Origin: Stercorarius parasiticus
Lineage: Eukaryota > Chordata > Aves > Charadriiformes > Stercorariidae
Length of the DNA stretch: 64,000 nt
NCBI GenBank assembly: GCA_013396915.1
Contig: VWZL01004595.1
Span: forward strand, 248,286 to 312,285
Direction: 5' to 3'
Shown here: piece by piece, positions 1-11,900 of the stretch
Numbering within the stretch: position 1 is the stretch's first letter
How the letters are laid out: each line of letters begins with the position of its first letter
Program-made: the position numbers and the translations under genes
The notes under the pieces: generated by a model
Seen by the model: only the letters and a program-made list of their open reading frames with translations
Databases searched by the model: none
What the model was told of the DNA's origin: nothing

Positions 1-2772
1 CTGAGTGGATCTTCATTGTCAACAGTTGACCATGTCTGTTAGAATGTACCAGACTGAATCAGGACTAAATCAAGTGTTCACTCCAGCAGAGATTATAATC
101 ACAAATCTCACAGCAGGATGTTCTCAGATCCATCTCTGTCTCAGTCTTTGATGCAGTTTCTGCCTTGTTTAACAGAAAATGTATCAATGTAAAATAAAGT
201 GCATTGCCTGGTTAGTTACAAGTTTAGGCTTGAGTCGGGTAGCTGGCCACCAAGATTTATTTGTTCATCACTAGACCATTTTGGAAGATGTGAATGCTAT
301 AAAAAAAACCTCATATGATGGCTTCAGTTCTTATTTTAGGGGAATAATATACTACAGTTAATGAAAATGTCTTGAAGAAGTTGGTGTTTTTACAATACAC
401 TGCGTAGCGCCCTGCAAACCCAGCTCTAAGCTAACAGAGGAAGGGCATTTAAAACATTTATTGCTAATACTTCCTTGTTTCTTCTTGGGAGTTTTAAAGG
501 CAGGGTTTCTTTGGAAGTTCATTCCAGATGATAACATATATTTTTTGATTGCTCATTAAGATGGTTATTAAGCATCTTGAAGTATAGGCTTTCATTTTGT
601 TTTCATGGTTATCAGTATGAAACATTCTCTTTGTAAAGTGCCTACTGTCCCAAGGCTAGCTTCGTTTCAGCAGAGATTTCCTTGCAAGAATCTCAAACTC
701 TCTTCTTCAAAGGAGGCTTTTTTTCAGCGTTGTTTTTCATGGTACGATTTTTCTCAAGTAAATCAATTTAAAACATTAATCGGGAGATGGCATCTTTTTC
801 TTCCAGTTTAACTTTTTTAAAAAAAATAACCAAACACTGAAGATATGATCAACGTCGAAATACCTTGGTATTGCTTAAATGTCAAGGACAATTATGCTTT
901 TTCTTTCTAGTGTCAAATAGTGTTAAATATACATATCAGTTGTGAAAAATATGCAGTTTGGGCTTCCAGAAGGAGGTTAGGAAATAAGCAGTATTCCTAT
1001 CCACCATAAATCACAGCAGATCCCATGTCAGTTTTTTCCTGAAGAACTACAACTGCATCTATTAGGCTCAGAGCTATATGTATGTATGTACATCTATTCC
1101 GCATAGGGAAGTCTGGTGGCACGTCTGAAGTCACCACGTTTGGATCATTTCAGTGGACAGAAGTTCACCAATTCTGCCTTTCCTTTGTGAAGGTCACCTG
1201 TGCTCTTAATCCCCCTCCCCTTTCTTCTCCCCCCTCCCTGAATGGCCTCCAAGGCAGATATGGACCAACTGATGCTTCTGTCTTACACTTTTTTTGCGAT
1301 AACCTGTGCGATAAAGAGGTAGAGAGAAGTGCGGGTTTCTTCCCATTAAGGAATTCAGGGACTGTGATTTCACTGTGATTCCTCCTAATCTTCAACTTCT
1401 TGGAATGCCAAAAACCTTTTTCCTCTCACTAAATGCCTGGCTTTTTCTGAGGATAACGCCTGTCGTTGGTCAGCAAACCATGCAGATGCAAGACTTGATG
1501 GTAGAGCAAGGAAGACCGTCCTCTTCGCTTCTCTGTCCCCAGCCCTGAAAGGAGAGCCATTTTGTGATAATACACCAGCCATTCAAATATATATTTCTCT
1601 GTATATATTGCACGAGGGCTAAGTCAATGGAATGGATGTTTTCCTACCTGTGGATCTAATCCCAAGAAGTCTGAGCAGCTCTTACACAAGTTTTACAACC
1701 AGTGGGCTTTGAAAGCCTTTTCGGCTTTGTGGAACTGAGTTGTCAGAGACTGTAGCTAGTGGCATTGCATTGCTGTGTGATGAATATACCTGAAGAGTTC
1801 GTTTGTCAGCAGTCTTGTGTTCCACCTCTCCCTGTCCCCAGCCTCCAAAAAATTCAGTCTCAACTTACAATAAGTTCCACTTTATAGACGAGCGAGTAAG
1901 AAGCAACTTAGCAGCAGGGAGTGCGTGCTTCGCTTATGAACATAATGAGTGGTTCTAATTTATAAACTATAGCTGTGGCTGGGAAACCCCATAACCCTTT
2001 AATCTCAAATTATTTATGGCTTTCGCTTACTTTTTAATAGATTTATTTCTTTTTCCTTTTTTTCTTTCACCTGAGACTCGGGAGGGTTTTCCCACTGCTG
2101 CATCACTCAGTGTGTGACATGATAAGGGGATATTAGTTTCAGAACAGTGCTTTGTGAGGCTTTTTTTAATGGAAAGAAATTGATGATGTGTATCCTGTCA
2201 GATCTATTTAAATAATTCCTAAAAGACTAGTAGAATTTGACCTTTGCTGCCAGTAATTATCATTGTCCTTGAAATTAACATAACAAATCGCTATTTGCAT
2301 TTTTTAAATTGATTGTAATTGTAATTTTTAAAGACGCGGTTGACGGTATTTGCACCCACAAGCATCAGTGAGAATTTCCTGAAAATAAAATTTGCAGAAT
2401 AAAACCCTCTTAAAATGATTTTTATACAAAAAGATAATCGTGCTTGTTCATTATCCAAACTGCAAGGGCACACATTTTACGGACTTATAGCCATTTGATT
2501 CTTTTTATAGACTCAGTTATGGTTCACTTAAATATACTGCTAGATTTTTTTTTCTTGCGGTGCATTTTAATGATATCTGCTTTCCAATATACAAACTGTG
2601 CTTTGAAATAGAAATGAGTTATGAACAAAGAAGTCTTAGTAGATGTACTGGGTATGCTACGGCAAGCCGTTAAGATGGATGCCAGTAAAGAGATACGCCC
2701 ACTTCTAGGAACATTTTCAATGGAAATTTTCCAGAGATGGCTAATTTGATTGTATTTTTGTGCAACAATTAG
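1..2772 (+). other. FAT3: FAT3 intron, 3' part
   Basis: This is the downstream part of the intron before the first exon in the window. It is AT-rich with a pyrimidine-rich run at about 1211-1239. I saw no cadherin-like coding segment with splice sites and no clear transposon. It ends in a modest pyrimidine tract and an AG at 2771-2772. Confidence 0.8.
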
Positions 2773-2912
2773 GAGGGAATTACGATAGTTCTTTCGACGC
2801 GGAGAAGGGAGTGGGCACTATTGTCATTGCAAAGCCCTTGGATGCAGAGCAGAGGTCAATGTATAATATGACTGTGGAGGTCACCGATGGAACAAACATT
2901 GCCACGACTCAG
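2773..2912 (+). CDS. FAT3: FAT3 exon a: end of a cadherin repeat (fragment residues 1-47)
   Basis: This 140-nt exon starts with the last two bases of a split codon (phase 1) and ends on a complete codon, CAG. It encodes the second half of a cadherin repeat, including a KPLDAEQ segment at the LDRE-equivalent position and VEVTDGTN, the usual strand before the linker. The linker itself, DNNDN, is at the start of the next exon. The acceptor is the TTAG at 2769-2772. The donor is GTAGAA, weaker than consensus because G is missing at +5. Counting back from the membrane and assuming the usual 34 repeats, this would be about repeat 13. Confidence 0.9.
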
Positions 2913-5900
2913 GTAGAATATCACATTCCTTTCTTGGCAAGTTTTTCATTTGTTAGTGGAATTTATATGCTATAGAAATTAATAATTTTGCCATTCAAAT
3001 AAAACCTCATCCTTTGAGACCACTGTTGACTAATGGAGGGGATATTTTTCAGAGCCTTTCCATCTGGTTGTAAAGAATCGGCTGTTGAAGGTTTCAAAGC
3101 ATTATTTCTCCTTTTGTCCTCTTCGTGCTCACACTAAAGTAATTTGCCTTCTTCCAGCTGAGGGAGTCCCTGTTACAGGCAGCGAAGCTTACATTTGGAC
3201 AATTGTATCACCCTGTAATGGTCCAAAATACAGTAGTGCTTCTGTGGTGTTGGGAAATATTGCTATTGATTGTATTAAATGGAGTTTATACCTCTCATCT
3301 TCCCAAGACCCAAATGTGGGACACAGGATCAATTGTTCAGAGAAGAAATTTTTCTGAGGCAAAACTTAAAATTCCACAGATCTCTCCTTTAGTGTCACTG
3401 CCTGTGATTACATTGTCTTCTGGGGAATAGCCCCAGTGAACCCTTTAAAACCAGGCTTGCTTATCAGGGTCAGTGCCTTTCAGCAATTAAAAAGTCAGGT
3501 CAGATAAACGTGAAGGGCTGGGACAACGCTGGTTCTGACACATCCTTGTCGGAGAGACCCTGACACAGAGCCTGTGTGTCTGTTCGGTGGGAAGCCGTCT
3601 GCATCTGGGACATGGCCCGGGTTATGGCACAGGGACAGGGACGCTGCGGTCCAGGTGGCACCAGGGAGACTCCAAAGAGCAAAACCCTTTGATACAAGGT
3701 GGAGCTGTGAGGTATGGGCTAGCTAAGGCCTGAAATCCTACATCTGAATTACTGCCCAAGTGTAAAGCATGCCTATAACCTGAATATTACTTGACACGTC
3801 AGAAAAAATACATACTGGCAGATGACAACAGTATGCAGCCTCAAATCGCATTAAATATGGTTTATAGAGGGGAAAAAAATAGGTTAGTGATATTATTTGC
3901 TTCTTTATAATGCAGAAGGAAGGCCTGAACATTTTTTGTATTTACATATATGCATGCACACGCATATGCTTCTGTTTTACCTTGCCTTTTTGCTCAAATG
4001 GTTCAGATGTAAATCTATATTCACTGAGTCACACCACCAGCTTTCCTAAGAGACTTAAATCATTGAGTGCTTTCTCAGTCTGAATTCTGTTTGTAACCAG
4101 CCGTAAAATCTCTAAGTATCCTTATCTGATAATTTCTCTTGATAATCCACTCCTGATTAGAAAACATTGGTTGACAGTAAGTTAGGTGGTAGGAAATCTG
4201 CTATTTTCCCTCTTAGTTTCAGTAATTAATTGCATCTCTGCTAAAAACATCCCTTATTTTTAACTTGAGTATATCTGGCCTGTATTCCCTGTTACGCCTT
4301 TCTCTGCTCAATTAAAGAGCTCTTTAAAATCCAGTATTTTCTCCCAAGGAAGACACTTACTCAGAATAGTCAAATCACCCCCCAGCCTTCTGCTAGACAA
4401 GCAAAGGAGAATGACTGACTTCTTTACGTTCCCTTTCCATAAGGCATTTTCTTCAGCCCTTGAGTAGATTTTTTTTTAATCTTGACGACGCTCTCAGTTC
4501 ACATTTCAGAAATGTGGTGTTGAATCCCTAACGTGACTTTTTTTTTTTTTCTTGCAAACATTTCAGCCAAACAAAATTTTAAAAGCACAGAGAATTTCAA
4601 ACATGCTGGATACAATTTTTCTTCTCATGGATATTATGTTTATTGTTTTTCCCACTTTTGATTTAATAAATTGACCCCTACGGTAGTCCTCAAAACCTAT
4701 TTTTATGAAACCCCTACATTTTTAATTAAAACATATGGTAAAAACATATTTCAGTAAAGCTGTTGCATTCTAAAAGAAGCTTCAGCATTCTTTGTAACAG
4801 TGATGTGACCTATTTAAGAAAGTGAAATAGTAATTTAAGATTGCAGTATTATAGCATTAGGTGTTTGTCGGGTACAGACTTTCCTTTCCTCCATCTCCTT
4901 CTCTCCATGTGGATACTGTTTAAGTATTTAATTGTGGCCCAGACAACATCTGAGAATGTGTTTCTTTTGGTCTTCACAACAGAGACTTCAAAAGCGATCA
5001 TTATCTCAAAGCTGCCAGAATTATGGCCTGCCTAATTATCTCTCCCCTTTATAAAACTTTCATACTGTATTTTTGACTGTACTTTGGAGCCTTTGGTTAC
5101 CTTATTCATATTTATTTCCTTTTAGAACAATAACCAAAAAATCAAACTGATAGGTTAAGTAAAATAAGTCATAGAAATGAGTCAAAAAAGCATCTACTGA
5201 TGGCTCTCGTTGGCCTTGTTCCGAGTTTTGATAAAATGGCATTGTAAGTATTTTGTCTCATATACATAGTACCACCTGCATTTTTAACTATGGCTGCAAG
5301 AAGAGATGGTAGAAGAGGAAGCGGGTGGAAAGCAAATGTATAAATTCATCCCCTTGTGTAACAATAAAATAATATAAAGCCCCCCTCAAAGTGCGATGGT
5401 TTATTATGAAACAGCTGATCATCGCCATGCCAAATGGAACAATCTTGCTTTTTATTCCACCCCACCTGTTTCCCTTTATCTCTTCCTGGGCTTTTGTTTA
5501 TTACACAGTTGGAGGTGGTAAAATGCGGCGTAAAAATGCCAAAGATTTTTGCTTCAGTAACATGATCCCTGGCACAGAGTTGCAGAAGTTTCTTCAGCAA
5601 TGTCCCTGCACGCCTTAAACTCTGATAAGCTGTTTGCTTCCTTCATGCCTTAGTGCGCACATGGTTCACTACCGAAATCACTTTGATTTAAAAGTTACAT
5701 CTGTTGTATTAGTGCTTTGCTGTTGTGAAAAGAGGAGAAAAGAACATAAAGAGTATAAAAAAAAAATAATCACAAATTTCCTTTGTAACTGAAAGCCTAT
5801 TTGGTTTGGGCATGATCAGGATTTCAAATGGTATACGGTCTCCAAAGTAAGAACCAAAGCGCCAGGACTTGCTGAGCCGCTGCCGCTCACCATGCTGCCC

Positions 5901-8900
5901 ATCCATCCCAGCAGCACAGCCGCGATGGGGAGGGACGGAGGGGACAAAGACGGAGAAATGTTGCCTCATTTGATTTATGTATTTGGAGTGTGGGTATAAA
6001 GCTTCTGTCACGTTGATTAACTTCTAGGAAGGCTAAGTCTCCTGACTTAGCCAGGGAGAGCTTTGGGTTCTTTTTGCCTTAGCTTAATTCATCATTGCTC
6101 AAGGCCATGCGGTAATTTATTAAAGGCTGAAGGCGTCCGTTGGCTCTAAATCCCCGCGAAACGCGATTCCTGCAGCTGCCAGGCGAGCTGTTGGCCTTGG
6201 GGAGGGGACGGGGCTTCTGCATCCCGCATGCTGGGGACAGCCCAGACAGCAGCTCCGCGCGGGGACCCTGCTCCTTGCCACCACCACCGCCTCCCTTCCG
6301 GCTGGGAAAGGGCCTTTTGCCCTCGCTCCAGCCGAGAGAGGACTCTCCCAGCAAGAAATCAGTGTAATGGCATCTAAACACCGACTTTTGCCACAATTTT
6401 GACTAACTTTGAAAGTGTAATGGTAGAGGTTCTCTCAGTCATGAGTCACATTTATCCCAAAGCCTCCTTTTTTTTTACTGAGCAACTCAGATCCTTTACA
6501 TCCAAGTACAAGATAGGAATAGCATTTATTTTTTTCTTTGTAGTGCATACAGTTGTGTTTTGCTAAAATATCCACAGAAGTATAGTACAGTAGGGAACAA
6601 TCATCTAAGTGATGATAATTTTTCACTTTTATTGAGAATGTTGTACTAGCAGATAACTGGTTTTTTTAAGAACATGCTCCTGGTGTCATGGTATTATATG
6701 AAAAAGACAGTTTTATCTCTTGCTTATTTTCTTGCCTTCTCCTTGTTTCTCGTCATCCTAACCACTATAAAATAGATGCTTTAAAGCATGAAGGCAAATG
6801 CTTCCAAACTAGGGAGGCAAAAAATTCCTCAGTTTCACTCACTACAAAACCATCTCACTATTTCCCAGTAGAATGGACACTCGGAGAGGAACATGCAGCT
6901 CCCTCTGAAAAGTTTTTGTAGATCAATACATGGTCACTTCTAATACCGTCAGCTGAGCCAAGCAGGCTGGAAGAGCAGATGGGAGAAGTTCCTGCTCATT
7001 GCCCCTTTCTGTCTCTCCTCACAGAAGGCTGTGGACTTTTATTTGTTCTTCTGCTCAGGAATGACCTTTTGCTGTGAGTTTCAGGATGCCAAACCTGGTA
7101 TCACCTTTCAGAGAACACCTTTTCTTCATAAGATTGTTTCTTAACAAAGAGGAGCTGGTTGATCACCCCGAGTCAGGGTGCTTCTTTTAACTGAACAGTG
7201 AAAAGCTCTTCTTAGAGGACCATGGCCAAAATGTAGATAAGATATTAGAGCCTGCCAGAAGCTGTTCTGGGTGGTGTATTCTCCTAGGACAGACCAGAAA
7301 ACATGGTGTTTCAATTCAGTTTTTCACTTTTGCTCAGTTGAATGTTTCCTCCAAACTAGAACCAGCCCGATCCTTGACTTTTTTCTGTCCCATCCAGCGA
7401 GCTCAGCAGTGCCTTGCCTGTGAAACAAAGACTTTTTCCCCTGTTTTAACATAACACAAGGTAAAGTATAAATAACAGGCCACCGAGGTTGGTAGGGAAA
7501 CTTTGCGTTTTTATGTTCAGGTTGGGGTTTGGAAGAGAGAAAAACTTGTCAGGAAGTAGCAAATAAAGCTGTGTGGTAACACTATTGAAAGCAATATTAA
7601 ATCAAAATAGGTTTTCAAAACCCATACAAAAGCGTAACCTAAGTTTAAGCAATTCAGGCACTTAATAGGTTGTACTACAACACTGTGCCCAGACCAAGCA
7701 ATTAGCCAAGCAGATTCTTCCAGCTTCAAATGTCTCTAAAGCAGTGCCTGGCATTTATCCAGTTTTCACTCAAATATGTTTGTGCCTAAACCAAAGGTAT
7801 TTGTGATGGGCAACGTTAAAAACAGCTTTGGAGAGACTTCCTGCGTTAGGTTTTGTCCTGCTTTGATTTGATTGTATTTCTCTAGGCCTTTCACTTACCA
7901 TTTTGAATACAAAGTCTTTGCTAATGCTCTGAGTGTTACTTTGCCTAATTTGTAAGCTTGGAGGGCCGTGAATCCTTTATTTGAAATTTGCTTTAACTGT
8001 GGGAAATAGGAAGTGAGCCGGGAGAAGCAAATCTTTTATAGCGAGGCGCTTGTTCGGACTATAAATTAGGCTCTGCACAATGGAAGCAGAAGGAGGCAAG
8101 ACTGCCTTTCTGGGGCCTGCGACGCGCTGGAAAAGATATGAGCTTTCAAGGATAACCGGGCAGAGACTGATTTGCTGCGTGTTTGCTTTATGAGCGTGGA
8201 AAAAAGACTTGCAACTAATGTTTGTCTATGAAAAGTGGTTTAGGCAGTAACCTTGCACAGTCCTCAGCAAAGAGGAATCCCTACTTAGCAGCAAACAAAT
8301 AGTAAACATTTCCATTCGTCACCTTTTGAGAAGTGTTGGGAAACTTTTAAAGCCTGTCTTTGATTTCACACAATGGGTATTGTCACAGCTTAACACCCCA
8401 GGCACCTACACAGTAATAAAGGATATTTATGCAGCACGGCTCATTCTTGCCGTATCTTCCATTTGGAAATAAATATGAAGAAAGTATTAAATTACACATA
8501 CACTGTGAGTCTTTGAGTCGCTTCAGTAGGATAACACTTGATTTGGGGTGAAAGACATGCTACAGGCTGGCTAAAGCTTAAGGCTTCAAGGAGCAGAGTG
8601 CTGGCCCTTTTGAAGTCAATGGGAAATTTGCCAGTAGTACCAAGATTTTATGCCTAAGTTTGGCAGCCGTTAAATGAATTTGAGTAACTTTCATCATATT
8701 AACGATCTGGTGGCATTCGGCTGACTCAACTTCACATATGTTTGTAGGATCAGGTTTTCTGTGAGCCTGGTGTTCATGTCAGTGTAACATTTGTCCGTTA
8801 TTAAAGGAAAAGATTGCCCCCTCTTTTTAAGTAACATGTACTAGAAGTCATCCTGCTGGAGCAGGAAATCTTCTGCATAGGAAGGTGGCATTTTAAGGTG

Positions 8901-11900
8901 ACCTAATAAAGGTGGGGGTGGCTGAGAAATAAATCTAAAACATCTTCCCCAGCTTTGTCACTGCACTTCTCGTGTGGCTTTGGTAAGTCGTTTAACCTTG
9001 GTGCAAGGCAGTGTTTTCCTGGGCAAAGGATGGGGATAATAAGTCACTTGCTCATCAAAAGTGTTGTAAGGATTGAAGGACTAATAGCTATTTACAATGG
9101 CACGTAAGTTCCATTTTATTATACCTGGTTTTGTTTCAAGTAGCTCCCAAAGCAGTTAAATTTTTAAGAACATAAAAGAGTTCAATTTTCCTTTTCCATA
9201 GCTTGTGGATTTAACAGAGCTCTGTATAATCAGTATTTCCATATATAATCTAACATTCTTTTGTTGCAAGGGAAATCCACTCCCCTCTAGTAAAGGAGAG
9301 ACTGTAATGTTAAAATTGCAGTTGACTCTCGGGGATTTTGAGGGACAGCTGACAAAAATGAGAAATATTCTTAACTGCTTTAATAGAGGAAATTGTGAAT
9401 CAATAATGACCTCTTTATTCATTAGCATCTCTAACCCACCGTCTTCCATCTCCAGATGGAAGTGGCTGTTGAAATGCAGAATATGTAATAAATAATGTGT
9501 ATTTCAATGTGGATCACTTGACAAATCATTAAAATGCTGCTATCTCTGGGGAGTTAGGTGCCTGACACTTAAACAGGCACTTCATCAGTTTTACAGTAGG
9601 TATGAAGTGAGGGGGGAAAAAAAAAAGAAAAAAAAAGTTATTTTCTGGAAACTATCAAAGCAATTTTAAGTGCATAGCTCCCCGTAAATTTGATGACTAC
9701 AGTAAATGAGGACCTCAATTTTTTATTATCTTTTCCCCTCTCCTTGCTTCCCACTACCCAAGCACTGTGGTCCATATCTGTGTGTCAGTGCATTAGCTTA
9801 TACCTTTTTCAGTGGGAAGAAATGCTGCTTTGTGAATCCATGCTGTAATGCCCATGGTCTCATGGCTTACCCTTGCTCCCCGATGCTGATCCAGTCCCCT
9901 CCTGTTTAGTTTATCCAGTCTAGTGAAGGCATAAATCACAGAGCCATGGCTTGCACAGTCACGGTGCAAGCTTTGTGGTGGATAATGCTTCATGCCCTCC
10001 TCTGCTTTCCCAGTTTGCCAATGATCCCAAAATACATTAGATAGATAGAATGAGAAGTGAACCCCAGCACTGGGGTGATCACACACTACGCAAACAAAAC
10101 AGCATGTCACCTCTGTAGCAGTACCTTTAAGACACATTGGTGTGCATCTGTGCTTTTTCTTTTTTTCTTACAGAATAGCTTGAGCTTGCACATAGCGATG
10201 TTAAAAACAAATGTTAAAAACAAATGTTAAAAACAAATGTTAAAAACATGCTTACTTGTCCAAGGTAGACCATGCTGTACTAGCATCAGCAGAATCAAAC
10301 ACTCTTGGTATTTTCCATTTGAAAAGTTTTTATTTCCCTGTTAGACTATCTAAAACAATACATGACGAAGTTTTTGGCTGCTAATTGAAAGTAAAATAAA
10401 TGATGTCGTTGTCTGTGTTAACAATACAGCAGTAAAATAATCCAGCCATGTTACAGTGGTAGCTGGCAAAGGCTGAGAATATCCAAACTGCTCGAGAAGA
10501 TGTCTTTAAGTGTTAAACACTGGTAATCAGATTATCCCCAGCTCAGATTGCTTCAATGTCTCTTCCTTAACACTAACAAAAGTGATTCAGCACTGGCTTT
10601 GTGTCCCATTAGAGTAGAGTTGAAGTCTTTAATTTTTTCCTTGGGCTTTCTTTCATATATTACAACTCATCTCTTCACATATTTTTCAGACGTGGGTTTG
10701 GCTTTTTTTATTTTCCTCATCCAAGTCAGAAACACACATTGATGTATTGTATAGCAACAACAAAAATATAAAAAGCTAAAAGTAACTCTTCATCGTTATT
10801 ATAGGCCCAGCAATGTATATTTCCCCCCAGTTTTATTGCTATCTGTCCCAGACTGAAGCATAACTTAATATAGGCTTCAACCTACTTCACTCTGGCGTAC
10901 CATAATCTAGTGAAAATTAAATCGTATGGAATGTGCAGTTGAAGTCCTATGCCATTTAACTTAGGGAGCATTTTATTTCAGCTGTCTTTTAAACAGTTCC
11001 CAGGCTAGTTCATTATGACTGCCGCTTACAATTGCTCATGTTCCTTCTGGTAATGTGTTCTGCAAACCCTTCCAAATATCATGGAAATCTAGTTTCATTT
11101 CTCTCTGAGGCCAACATCTGTTTGTGCAATATTGCAGTGTAACTGTATTTTTCTTCTGTTAAGAAAATGTGGGTGAGCAGGGCTTGATCAAGCAAAGTAA
11201 TAAAATATTTGCTTATAAAAGAGCCGAGTACTTTTCGGAACAAAGAAAATAACATGAGGGATGGGTCAAGGCTCCTAGTCTTAGGGAAGAGTCCTGTGCG
11301 TGGCCTTTCCCATGTCGTTCATTGGATTATCTCTTAATTTCAAAGCATTTGAATAAAAAGATTGTTCCATTTCAGTCACTGTAACATAAAGTGTGTGGTT
11401 TCACAGGCATATTCTGCAAAAGATACTTTTTGATTCCAGTACTGAAAAAGAGGCGACTCTTTGCATTGCCTCGTTCAGTGTGATGTAGTTTGTTGAGGGT
11501 TTTCCCACCACGCTGCCCGAAGCAATCCATAGCACATAAAGTCTGGAAAGCAAATTTTCTCCAGGGAGTGACTCCTCCGGTCAAACACACTCCGGTGAAA
11601 AACACAAAACTTTGTCAGAGCCACACACACGTAACATTGCATAGGCACATAACTCTCGAAAGGCAAAGCTTGGAAAATAGTGATTCTTATTAGTTACCAG
11701 GGACAGCTTGTGATATATGGAAATGGGTGTAATAGGCAGCAATAGCAGCATCCTGCCTGCCTTCCCCCTCTCCAAGTTTCTCTAGGGGTCAATACCCAGA
11801 TTTTAAAGACAGACTTGAAGCAAATGGCACAGTGTTCATTCACATTTTTATCATCAGTCCTACCGTTATAAATTGCAACAGAAGGGAGGCAGATAGGTGT

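Noticed and set aside
6079..6396. Opposite-strand ORFs of 105 and 75 codons in the CpG-rich patch
   Set aside because: Both are low-complexity, proline- and glycine-rich translations of GC-rich DNA with no family resemblance.
10060..10080. Short hairpin ACCCCAGCACTGGGGT as a structured RNA
   Set aside because: A 7-bp stem with a 2-nt loop is common by chance and has no supporting context.
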